DNA of 8,697 nt. Source: Bacteroidota bacterium (GTDB lineage: Bacteria > Bacteroidota > Bacteroidia > Chitinophagales > Chitinophagaceae). Both the position numbers and the translations under genes were made by a program. The stretch covers positions 1-8,697 of the forward strand of contig JAEVYV010000339.1 in NCBI GenBank assembly GCA_023392575.1, in the 5' to 3' direction. Below, piece by piece: positions 1-6,319 of this stretch (position 1 is its first letter; the number at the start of each line of letters is the position of its first letter). A model generated the notes under the pieces. That model had not been told where the DNA came from, made no database searches, and saw only the letters and a program-made list of their open reading frames with translations.

Positions 1-483
1 GCTATAGCCTAACACTACAGCCAAAGCCACCGGTGAGAGAAAAAAGCAAATGCGATTGATGAAAAAAGTGGTGGCAATAAATAAAATGCAATTAATAATG
101 GTAAATAAGAGTGCGTTTTTGGGGGTGATGATGCCTTTGGGTATTTCCCTGATGGCTGTTCTTGGATTGAGGGCATCCCACTTGCGATCGAGATAGCGGT
201 TGAACGCCATGGCGGCACTGCGGGCTGTAATCATGCAAATAAGCACAAGAAAAAACTTGTATAAAAAAACTCCCGCGTCTAATTGATAAAGTACTCCTCC
301 GGGCTTGTCTATAGTTTGATTTAAATCCCATTGACCTACACCATGCTCTACTGTAACAAATAAGTTTGGGAAAGCCATAACGCCTGATTTCAGCCCCAAA
401 AAAAATCCAATCAACGCAAACGGCATGGCGAAGATGGTGTGTGAAAATTTCACCAGCGAGAGATAGTTCTTAATCTTAATCAT
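1..483 (-). CDS. UbiA-family polyprenyltransferase (4-hydroxybenzoate or futalosine-pathway type), 5' part
   Basis: Integral membrane enzyme that would transfer a polyprenyl chain to an aromatic acid during quinone synthesis. The 161 visible residues start at the ATG at 483 and stay open to the left edge, so the C-terminal half or more is missing. The start reads MIKIKNYLSLVKFSHTIFAM, a typical UbiA opening, followed by a first membrane segment at about residues 15-32. The prenyl-diphosphate/Mg motif is N95-x3-D99-x3-D103, followed by NPRTAIREIPKG, and preceded by ARSAAMAF. That combination matches, from memory, the UbiA-like subgroup often annotated as 4-hydroxybenzoate octaprenyltransferase or as menaquinone-pathway MqnP. 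More membrane segments follow at about 122-142 and 148-161. Residues 33-72, between the first two membrane segments, form a longer polar loop than I expect for this subgroup. The gene lies 64 bases behind the RNA methyltransferase on the same strand, so the two may be co-transcribed. The family call is firm; the exact substrate is not decided. Confidence 0.87.
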   Translation of the reverse strand, partial: MIKIKNYLSLVKFSHTIFAMPFALIGFFLGLKSGVMAFPNLFVTVEHGVGQWDLNQTIDKPGGVLYQLDAGVFLYKFFLVLICMITARSAAMAFNRYLDRKWDALNPRTAIREIPKGIITPKNALLFTIINCILFIATTFFINRICFFLSPVALAVVLGYS

Positions 484-486
484 AGT

Positions 487-530
487 ACTTCACGCAAATC
501 CCGAAGTTTCGCGACGCAAAGAAAGCAAAG
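487..530. repeat. Degenerate CGCAAAG-type intergenic repeat
   Basis: The spacer between the methyltransferase and prenyltransferase genes holds three related words in the same direction: ACGCAAA at 492-498, ACGCAAAG at 514-521 and AAGCAAAG at 523-530. A short palindrome, CGAAGTTTCG, lies at 502-511, and ACTTC/GAAGT arms lie at 487-491 and 503-507. I recall similar dispersed intergenic sequences in Bacteroidota genomes, but that is from memory and only one copy is visible here. On the minus strand the same stretch gives TTTCTTTG at 517-524, one mismatch from the -7 consensus, so it could also contribute a weak promoter for the prenyltransferase. Confidence 0.35.
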
Positions 531-547
531 CCCTGGTAAATTTCCAC

Positions 548-1090
548 CTAATCCTTAAAATCGGCCCCAATCTTGGCTCTGACCAGTTCCCACAGCACCA
601 CTCCCGCTGCCACCGATACATTCAGCGAATGCTTCATGCCCAGTTGCGGAATTTCAATGCAGCCATCACACTGTTCAATGGTACTCTGCTCCACTCCCGT
701 CACTTCGTTTCCAAAAATCACCGCCACTTTCTGATCCGGCTGAGAGAACTGATTTAATGGAATGCTATTCTGCGCCTGCTCTACAGCATAAATCGTATAG
801 CCGTGACTTTTCAGTTCTTCCATGGCTTCGTGAACATTCTTAAAATGCTTCCAGTGCACGGTTTCATCGGCGCCTAAAGCGGTTTTTTTAATTTCCTTGT
901 GGGGCGGACACGCCGTGTAGCCACAGATGTAAATGGCTTCCAGCAAAAAAGCGTCGGCCGTTCGAAACATACTGCCTACATTGTAAGCGCTGCGGATATT
1001 TTCCAGCACTACCACAACCGGCATCTTGTCCGATTGTTTAAACTCCTCCACCGATTTGCGGTTTAGTTCCTCCATCGAAAGCTTGCGCAT
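548..1090 (-). CDS. TrmH/SpoU-family RNA 2'-O-methyltransferase
   Basis: A 180-residue SPOUT-class methyltransferase that would use S-adenosylmethionine to methylate a ribose 2'-OH in tRNA or rRNA in the cytoplasm. All three SpoU motifs are present. Motif 1 is at about 31-48 (NIRSAYNVGSMFRTADAF) with N37 and the catalytic-type R43. Motif 2 is VAVIFGNEVTGV at 122-133 with N128-E129. Motif 3 is at 144-169 and contains LGMKHSLNVSVAAGV, which forms part of the trefoil-knot cofactor site. There is only a ~25-residue N-terminal lead before the domain and no separate RNA-binding domain. The protein is therefore shorter than E. coli TrmH (about 229 residues) and close to a minimal SpoU domain. The start at 1090 follows a -7-like box at 1107-1114, and the gene is divergent from mutS with a 97-base gap. 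Family is sure; tRNA Gm18 versus another site is not decided by sequence. Confidence 0.92.
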   Translation of the reverse strand: MRKLSMEELNRKSVEEFKQSDKMPVVVVLENIRSAYNVGSMFRTADAFLLEAIYICGYTACPPHKEIKKTALGADETVHWKHFKNVHEAMEELKSHGYTIYAVEQAQNSIPLNQFSQPDQKVAVIFGNEVTGVEQSTIEQCDGCIEIPQLGMKHSLNVSVAAGVVLWELVRAKIGADFKD

Positions 1091-1106
1091 CAGTTCTTTT
1101 TGGCTG

Positions 1107-1114
1107 CAAAAGTA
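1107..1114 (-). promoter_or_regulatory. -7 box for the RNA methyltransferase
   Basis: On the minus strand this reads TACTTTTG, an exact match to the Bacteroidota -7 consensus TAnnTTTG. It ends 16 bases before the ATG at 1090, giving a very short leader. No good TTTG -33 element is seen 19-21 bases upstream, so this is a partial match only. Confidence 0.5.
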
Positions 1115-1168
1115 AAAGGCATTGGATTAACGTGGATAAAAACTAAGCGGGGTTACAACAGCTACCTC

Positions 1169-1176
1169 TATTTTTG
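1169..1176 (+). promoter_or_regulatory. mutS: -7 box for mutS
   Basis: TATTTTTG matches TAnnTTTG exactly and ends 11 bases before the mutS ATG. Transcription would start only a few bases before the start codon, a near-leaderless arrangement. A clear -33 TTTG is missing. With the opposite-facing box at 1107-1114 it makes a compact divergent promoter region. Confidence 0.5.
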
Positions 1177-1187
1177 CCCTTACCGCT

Positions 1188-3785
1188 ATGAGCAAGCAAA
1201 AGACAACCGAGACACCGCTGATGCAGCAACACAAGGCCATCAAGGCCAAATATCCCGATGCGGTGCTCCTGTTTCGTGTAGGAGATTTTTATGAAACCTT
1301 TGGCCCCGACGCCATCATTGCATCGCAGGTGCTGGGCATTACCCTGACCAAAAGAAACAACGGCGCCGCGGCCGACAACGAACTGGCGGGCTTTCCGCAC
1401 CATGCACTGGATACCTATTTACACAAACTGGTCAAAGCCGGTTACCGGGTGGCCATATGCGACCAACTGGAAGATCCCAAGACCGTTAAAGGCATTGTAA
1501 AACGGGGCGTGACGGAAATGGTTACTCCCGGCACAGCCACCAATGATAAACTACTTGACTTAAGCTCCAACAATTTTTTGGCAGCCCTACACATAGCCGG
1601 AGAAAAATACGGATTGGCCTTTCTGGACATATCCACCGGTGAGTTTTTTGTAGCCGAAGGCGATAAAGAATACAGCGATAAATTACTCAGCGGCTTTAAG
1701 CCTGCGGAAATTATTTTTCAGCGCCATCACCAAAAAAAGTTCAAAGAAGAATTTGGCTCCCGGTACTATACCTATACATTGGATGAATGGATCTTTCAAC
1801 AGCATTATGCCGAAGAAAGCCTGCTGAAGCATTTTGACACCCACTCCTTAAAAGGCTTTGGCGTAGAAGGCCTCACCCATGCCCTGGTGGCCGCAGGCGC
1901 CGTGCTGCACTACCTGAAAGAAACCGAACACCCCAACCTGCAGCACATTACTTCGCTTCAGCGCATTGAGCAAAACGATTACCTGTGGATGGATAAGTTT
2001 ACCATCCGCAACCTGGAGCTGCTACACAGCAATGCCGAAAACGGAAACACCTTACTGAAGGTGCTGGACAACACCTGCACGCCTATGGGTGCCCGCCTTT
2101 TGAAGCGGTGGATTGTGTTCCCTTTGAAAGACCTTCAAAAGATCAACGAGCGGCTGGATGTGGTAGAACATCTGATCCTGAATGCGGATCTGCGAAACAA
2201 GCTGTTGCACGCCATGCGCCAGTGCGGCGATATGGAACGACTGGTGTCTAAAATTCCGCTGAAAAAGATCAATCCCAGAGAGTTGCTGCAACTGGCCAGG
2301 GCCCTGCGCCAAATTGATGTGGTAAAAGAGCTGTGCACCAAAGCTGAAAATACTTATCTGCAGCGGCTGGCCGATGCCCTGAATCCCTGCCACTACATTG
2401 CCGATAAGATTTTAAAGGAGATCATGGAAAACCCGCCGGCCCTGGCTGCGAAAGGCGGCTTTATCAACAAACAAATCCATCCGCAGCTCGATGAACTCCG
2501 GAGTATCGCCCATAACGGCAAGGAATATTTACTGCAACTTCAGCAAAAGGAAGCCGAACGCACCGGCATTTCTTCTTTGAAGATCGGCTACAACAATGTA
2601 TTTGGTTATTACCTTGAAGTAACCAACTCGCATAAGAACAAGGTGCCGCCGGAATGGACCCGCAAGCAAACCCTTGCCAACGCCGAACGCTACATTACTC
2701 CCGAGTTAAAAGACTATGAGGAAAAGATCACCGGCGCCGAAGAAAAGATCCTGCAACTGGAATTGCAGTTGTTTGATGCGCTGATCAACGAACTGATGGA
2801 TTTTCTCTCATCCATTCAAATCAATGCACAGATCGTGGCGACGCTGGATTGCCTCACCTGCTTTGCACACAATTCCCTTCAATTCAACTATAAAAAACCA
2901 CAGTTGCATGAAGGTGATGAATTGCGCATCACAAACGGCCGCCACCCGGTAATTGAAAGAACCCTGCCGCCATCGGAGCCTTATATTGGCAACGACGTGT
3001 GGTTTAACAAAAAAGATCAGCAGATCATTATCCTCACGGGTCCGAACATGAGCGGTAAGTCGGCCCTGCTGCGGCAAACCGGCCTCATTACCCTTATGGC
3101 GCACATGGGCAGCTTTGTGCCGGCGGATGAAGCCCTGATTTCGTTAACCGACAAGATCTTTACCCGCGTGGGTGCATCGGACAACCTGAGTGCCGGCGAG
3201 TCAACTTTTATGGTGGAGATGAACGAAACGGCTTCTATCATCAACAACATCAGCGATCGCTGCCTGATCCTGCTGGATGAAATAGGACGGGGCACTTCTA
3301 CCTACGACGGCATTTCCATTGCCTGGAGCATTGCCGAATACCTGCACCGTTCGCCCCATCAGCCCAAAACCTTTTTTGCCACGCACTACCACGAGTTGAA
3401 TGAGCTGGAGAACAAACTGCCGGGGGTAAAAAACTACCACGTTACCAATAAAGAGATCGGCAATAAAATTATTTTCCTGCGCAAACTGGCCCCTGGCGGC
3501 AGCACCCACAGCTTTGGTATTCATGTGGCCCGCATGGCCGGCATGCCCCCCGACCTCATTGAAAGGGCCAAGGATGTATTGAAGCAACTGGAAAGCAAGC
3601 ATGTGGACGAACGGATGGAGAACGTAAAAGGACTCTCTGCCCCCAAAGTGCAGTTAAGCATTTTTGATGCACATACCCAAACCTTTGAGTCCATTCGGAA
3701 AATGCTTGACGGCATCGACATCAACCGGCTTACCCCCGTGGAGGCTTTGCTGAAGCTAAACGAGATAAAGGGATTGCTGAAATAG
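1188..3785 (+). CDS. mutS: DNA mismatch repair ATPase MutS
   Basis: An 865-residue MutS that recognises mismatches and small loops as a clamp-shaped dimer, then recruits MutL. The N-terminal mismatch-binding domain has the F-x-E motif in GDFYETF (F34, E36), which marks the MutS1 repair branch rather than MutS2. Connector, core lever and clamp domains follow in the usual order at about 125-590. The ATPase domain shows Walker A GPNMSGKS at 618-625, Walker B LILLDEIGRGTST around D697-E698, and the STHSFGIHVARMAG segment from 772. Near the C-terminus, QLSIF (822-826) fits the beta-clamp-binding consensus. The last ~30 residues (TPVEALLKLNEIKGLLK) are the usual C-terminal dimer/tetramer tail, so the protein is complete. 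The start is the first ATG of the conserved N-terminus, 11 bases after a -7 box. It is transcribed alone, divergent from the methyltransferase gene and convergent with cdd. Confidence 0.98.
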   Translation: MSKQKTTETPLMQQHKAIKAKYPDAVLLFRVGDFYETFGPDAIIASQVLGITLTKRNNGAAADNELAGFPHHALDTYLHKLVKAGYRVAICDQLEDPKTVKGIVKRGVTEMVTPGTATNDKLLDLSSNNFLAALHIAGEKYGLAFLDISTGEFFVAEGDKEYSDKLLSGFKPAEIIFQRHHQKKFKEEFGSRYYTYTLDEWIFQQHYAEESLLKHFDTHSLKGFGVEGLTHALVAAGAVLHYLKETEHPNLQHITSLQRIEQNDYLWMDKFTIRNLELLHSNAENGNTLLKVLDNTCTPMGARLLKRWIVFPLKDLQKINERLDVVEHLILNADLRNKLLHAMRQCGDMERLVSKIPLKKINPRELLQLARALRQIDVVKELCTKAENTYLQRLADALNPCHYIADKILKEIMENPPALAAKGGFINKQIHPQLDELRSIAHNGKEYLLQLQQKEAERTGISSLKIGYNNVFGYYLEVTNSHKNKVPPEWTRKQTLANAERYITPELKDYEEKITGAEEKILQLELQLFDALINELMDFLSSIQINAQIVATLDCLTCFAHNSLQFNYKKPQLHEGDELRITNGRHPVIERTLPPSEPYIGNDVWFNKKDQQIIILTGPNMSGKSALLRQTGLITLMAHMGSFVPADEALISLTDKIFTRVGASDNLSAGESTFMVEMNETASIINNISDRCLILLDEIGRGTSTYDGISIAWSIAEYLHRSPHQPKTFFATHYHELNELENKLPGVKNYHVTNKEIGNKIIFLRKLAPGGSTHSFGIHVARMAGMPPDLIERAKDVLKQLESKHVDERMENVKGLSAPKVQLSIFDAHTQTFESIRKMLDGIDINRLTPVEALLKLNEIKGLLK

Positions 3786-3800
3786 CGCCTTTAAGAGGAA

Positions 3801-4286
3801 CTATTTCAGCTCCTGGCTGGTAAATGCCAGGGGCAATAATCTACTGGCACTGTCAATCACATAAACAGGTCCGCTCATGCCACCCAGGATCAGTTGCACC
3901 GGATGGTTGACGCGGCTTTCAAACTCCTGCAGGGATTGCCGGCAAATACCGCAGGGCGAAATGGGATGATCGCTGGTCAGGTGTTCGCTTTTATAACTGA
4001 TGGCAATGGTTTCAATGGGAATTTTTGGAAACAGAGAAGATGCCGAAGCCAAGAGCACCCTTTCTGCACAAAGACCTACGGGGAAAGAAGCGTTCTCCTG
4101 ATTGCTGCCGGCCACAATTTCGCCATTGGCCATTTTGGCCACAGCTCCCACCTGAAACCTGGAATAAGGCGCATAAGCCTGCCCGGTAACTTCCCGGGCT
4201 TCGTTCAACAGCCATTGTTGTTCTTCCGGCAACTCGTCAATGTCGTTGTAAACGGTGTACGTAAATTCAAACTTGTTTTCCTTCAT
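3801..4286 (-). CDS. cdd: Cytidine deaminase
   Basis: A 161-residue zinc enzyme of pyrimidine salvage that hydrolyses cytidine and deoxycytidine to uridine and deoxyuridine. The core runs from about residue 24. It has the substrate-side motif YSRFQVGA (41-48), then NQENASFPVGLCAER, with zinc ligand C73 and the proton-shuttling E75. PCGICRQ supplies the other two ligands, C112 and C115. The Cys-Ala-Glu form (three cysteine ligands) and short length point to the small homotetrameric class (Bacillus type), not the long dimeric E. coli type. The first ~20 residues (MKENKFEFTYTVYND) are a modest extension. The stop lies 15 bases from the mutS stop (convergent). Upstream are the lepB terminator and a possible -7 box, so it seems to be its own unit despite sharing strand with lepB. 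Confidence 0.96.
   Translation of the reverse strand: MKENKFEFTYTVYNDIDELPEEQQWLLNEAREVTGQAYAPYSRFQVGAVAKMANGEIVAGSNQENASFPVGLCAERVLLASASSLFPKIPIETIAISYKSEHLTSDHPISPCGICRQSLQEFESRVNHPVQLILGGMSGPVYVIDSASRLLPLAFTSQELK
3809..3834. other. Hairpin at the mutS/cdd convergent junction
   Basis: GCTCCTGGC (3809-3817) pairs with GCCAGGGGC (3826-3834) with one T-G wobble, leaving an 8-base loop. It lies inside the last codons of cdd, about 25 bases past the mutS stop. No T-run follows on either strand, so it is not a standard intrinsic terminator. It might stall or protect the 3' end of the mutS transcript, or be chance within coding sequence. Confidence 0.3.
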
Positions 4287-4302
4287 AGAAATCTGTTAGA
4301 GA

Positions 4303-4310
4303 CAAAAATG
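4303..4310 (-). promoter_or_regulatory. cdd: Possible -7 box for cdd, inside the lepB terminator tail
   Basis: The minus strand reads CATTTTTG, one mismatch from TAnnTTTG, and ends 16 bases before the cdd ATG. The same bases are the T-run and the foot of the lepB terminator hairpin. No TTTG -33 element is at the usual distance, since that position falls in the hairpin, so promoter activity is uncertain. Confidence 0.35.
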
Positions 4311-4336
4311 CCCTTCAGTTTTTGCTGAGGGGCATT
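4303..4336 (-). terminator. lepB: Intrinsic terminator of lepB
   Basis: Positions 4307-4318 (AATGCCCTTCAG) pair with 4325-4336 (CTGAGGGGCATT) over 12 base pairs with a single G-T wobble and a 6-base loop. On the minus strand the stem runs straight into TTTTTG, giving the U-tract. It begins 12 bases past the lepB stop at 4348. There is no T-run on the plus side, so it acts for the minus strand. Confidence 0.88.
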
Positions 4337-4347
4337 CTAAGATAAGG

Positions 4348-5889
4348 TTATTTTACGGTTTTAAGCAACCTGCCCCAACGGGGGCCGTTCTCCCAGCTAA
4401 ACCAAATCAGCCAGGCCTTGCCCACCACCCGGTCTTCGGGTACAAACCCCCAGTAACGGGAGTCCTGCGAGCCCTGGCGGTTGTCACCCATCATCCAGTA
4501 ATAATCCATTTTAAAAGTATAGGAATTTACCGGCTGGCCATTTAAGAAGAACTTTCCATCTTTCATCTCAAAATCATTGTGCTCGTAAACACGAATGGCT
4601 CTTTCATACAAGGGATAGTTTTCTGGCGTCAATGGCAGGGTTGCGCCCTTTTTGGGAATCCAGATTGGTCCAAAATTGTCTCTGGTCCAGTCGTGCTTTC
4701 CATCGTAGGGAAACACGGGGCCGCCACCACCCTGAAAGTTGGGTGTGGGAACCACCTGCCGGACCAGCCCGCTTTTCAGGAGCTCATTTTTTGCTTTTTC
4801 CGTAAGGGCCATGTAATACACGTTGGGTTGGTCGCCTTGCATGAACTCGCCTTTTTCCACGTCTACGTTATATTGCTCCTTCATTACCTCGGCATCCAGA
4901 GTCTGGCCGTTGGTGATCACGGTATAATTGATCAGGGACATGGGCGGATTGGGCTCTTCTTTGCCGTTGAAGTACACTACATTGTTTCTTACTTCCAGGG
5001 TATCGCCGGCCACGCCCACACAACGTTTGATGTAGTTGTCGGTTTTATCGGGCGGATGCACCGCAATCGGGTATTGATCCTGATTAGAAAGGATAAAGTT
5101 GCGGCCTACATTGGGGTCGCCTTTAAATTCCATGCTTCTGATCACATCGTAATAAGGCTGTGCCGATTGAAAATTGGGCAGATTGATCACGGTATCGCCT
5201 GCAGGAAAATTAAATACCACCACATCGCCTCTTTTCACCGGCGATGCCCACCAGCGGATGTAGGGAAGCTTGATGGCTTCGCTGTACGATTTTTTATTGG
5301 TGCCGGGGATGTAATTGTGCACAAACGGAATGGAAAGCGGCGTGTTGGGAATGCGGGGCCCGTAGCTGAATTTGCTCACAAAAAGAAAATCATTGATCAG
5401 CAAGGTCTTTTCCATGGAGCCCGAAGGAATGGTATAGGCCTCAAAAACAAAAGTGCGTATAAGGGTGGCCGCAACGATGGCAAAAATGGCTGCATCCACC
5501 CATTCCCGCCATGCCGGTTTTTTATAGTGCTTAGCGCCTTCGGGACCGATGTAACGAACCTTGCTGCTATAGCCCAGGTAAGGAAAATAAAAGGGGGCCA
5601 GCAAGGCCGCCAGGGTATGTTCCCAAAAGCCGAACCGACCGTAGAGCTTTACAAACTCAATAAAAATACCTGGGGTGATAAACCAGCCTACCACCGGAAT
5701 AAATTGCCAGAAAACCCAGTGTTTGGGCCGTTTGGCCAACTCCTGCATCACCCATGTATTGTAAAACGGCACAAATGCTTTCCAAGGGGCAACTCCGGCC
5801 TTTTGAAACATTTTAGCAGCGCCAAAGGATGGAAGAAATACAATCAGTACGGAAATGAGATAAACAATAAAAAGATGATAAGCAGGCAT
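4348..5889 (-). CDS. lepB: Signal peptidase I, long Bacteroidota form
   Basis: A 513-residue membrane serine protease (family S26) that removes signal peptides from Sec/Tat-exported proteins at the periplasmic face. Residues 1 to ~125 are an extra N-terminal domain with hydrophobic stretches at about 4-22, 58-80 and 92-107. Its motifs (FQKAGVAPWKAFVPFYN, LGY) resemble the DUF5684-type domain as I remember it. A further membrane anchor at 131-149 leads into IPSGSM with catalytic S158. The general base is K288 in YIKRCVGVAGD. Box E is GDNRQGSQDSRYWGFVP at 468-484. Serine to lysine is 130 residues and lysine to box E about 180, both longer than in E. coli LepB (324 residues), so there are two insertions in the periplasmic part. 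All catalytic boxes are intact. The start is preceded by an A-rich stretch instead of a Shine-Dalgarno, with a -7 box at 5910-5917. A strong terminator follows. Confidence 0.96.
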   Translation of the reverse strand: MPAYHLFIVYLISVLIVFLPSFGAAKMFQKAGVAPWKAFVPFYNTWVMQELAKRPKHWVFWQFIPVVGWFITPGIFIEFVKLYGRFGFWEHTLAALLAPFYFPYLGYSSKVRYIGPEGAKHYKKPAWREWVDAAIFAIVAATLIRTFVFEAYTIPSGSMEKTLLINDFLFVSKFSYGPRIPNTPLSIPFVHNYIPGTNKKSYSEAIKLPYIRWWASPVKRGDVVVFNFPAGDTVINLPNFQSAQPYYDVIRSMEFKGDPNVGRNFILSNQDQYPIAVHPPDKTDNYIKRCVGVAGDTLEVRNNVVYFNGKEEPNPPMSLINYTVITNGQTLDAEVMKEQYNVDVEKGEFMQGDQPNVYYMALTEKAKNELLKSGLVRQVVPTPNFQGGGGPVFPYDGKHDWTRDNFGPIWIPKKGATLPLTPENYPLYERAIRVYEHNDFEMKDGKFFLNGQPVNSYTFKMDYYWMMGDNRQGSQDSRYWGFVPEDRVVGKAWLIWFSWENGPRWGRLLKTVK

Positions 5890-5909
5890 TCTTTTCTTTT
5901 TAAACCAAA

Positions 5910-5917
5910 CAAATGTA
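5910..5917 (-). promoter_or_regulatory. lepB: -7 box for lepB
   Basis: The minus strand reads TACATTTG, an exact TAnnTTTG match, 20 bases before the lepB ATG. The nearest -33-like word is TTGG at 5941-5944, with a 23-base spacer, which is longer than the usual 19-21. The sequence between box and start is A-rich on the sense strand, as is common before translation starts in this phylum. Confidence 0.5.
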
Positions 5918-6196
5918 TTATTTAAAAAATGTTGCAGCCGCCAATGTAAGCAAAGTTTTTGCTAAAGTGTGTAATTGCAAAAACGCTTTTTTGCTTTGGC
6001 AAGTAAAAGTCTGTAAAAGATGGCACACGTCCGGCTTTGTATTTGTTGAAGGCCAACGGGCTCCTTTTGCACGTAACCTGAATTTGTGCCCGCCTGCTCG
6101 TTTCCCTGCCCGGCCGTAATTGGCTAGCGATCAGGCCATTGCTTGCAGGCTTTGTCAGGGCAGCACGTGAGACGGCAGACGAGTGGCCCAGAGCAT

Positions 6197-6233
6197 AAAT
6201 TCATTCCGCATACCGCAGTTGCGGAATGAATTT
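6197..6233 (-). terminator. Probable terminator of the response regulator (14-bp perfect hairpin)
   Basis: AAATTCATTCCGCA (6197-6210) and TGCGGAATGAATTT (6220-6233) are perfectly complementary over 14 pairs with a 9-base loop. It lies 67 bases past the regulator stop. On the minus strand the stem ends in ATTTAT and on the plus strand in ATTTTA, so the U-tracts are short and it could work both ways. It is more distant and has a weaker tail than the lepB and pdhB terminators. A protein-binding palindrome is the alternative. Confidence 0.55.
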
Positions 6234-6297
6234 TAGAGATTTGCTTCTAAAGAGGGTAATCAACCGAATGTAAAGGAAGATCTGAGCCTCCGACGTT

Positions 6298-6319
6298 GAG
6301 CTACTTCGAAACGTAGCTC
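6298..6319 (-). other. Inverted repeat spanning the regulator stop codon
   Basis: GAGCTAC (6298-6304) and GTAGCTC (6313-6319) are perfect 7-base arms around an 8-base spacer. The TAG stop (6303-6301) lies in the downstream arm on the coding strand. In the mRNA the stop codon would sit in a small hairpin. It has no T-run and is not a terminator. It may be chance. Confidence 0.35.

Larger units (their letters stand above)
5890..6300. other. Gene-free spacer with several hairpins
   Basis: No protein or RNA gene that I recognise lies here. Next to lepB is its promoter region. Small inverted repeats follow: AGCAAA/TTTGCT at 5949-5963, and GCAAAAA/TTTTTGC at 5977-5994, in a T/A-rich stretch. From about 6040 to 6190 the sequence is more GC-rich, with no clear structure or motif. 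A 14-base-pair hairpin at 6197-6233 closes the regulator side. A 68-codon open frame on the plus strand (5913-6119) starts inside the lepB promoter and has no recognisable protein features. All three minus-strand frames after the regulator stop were read for a displaced helix-turn-helix and none was found. Confidence 0.6.

Noticed and set aside
3894..4328. 144-codon plus-strand frame over cdd
   Set aside because: It is antisense to a gene with all its zinc and catalytic residues. The frame has no coding character of its own.
4579..5925. 448-codon open frame on the plus strand
   Set aside because: It lies antisense over lepB, whose catalytic boxes are intact. The translation is rich in His, Gly and Lys in patterns expected from the reverse of coding sequence, and shows no known domain.
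5913..6119. 68-codon plus-strand frame in the spacer upstream of lepB
   Set aside because: It starts within the lepB promoter region, has no clear promoter of its own and resembles no protein family I know.
6040..6190. GC-rich stretch considered as an RNA gene
   Set aside because: No tRNA arms, no TTCGA-type loop, no strong stem and no promoter with proper spacing could be found.
6103..6300. Possible frameshifted helix-turn-helix tail of the response regulator
   Set aside because: The three minus-strand frames after the stop were read and none shows a Fis-like helix-turn-helix; all stop within about 35 codons.
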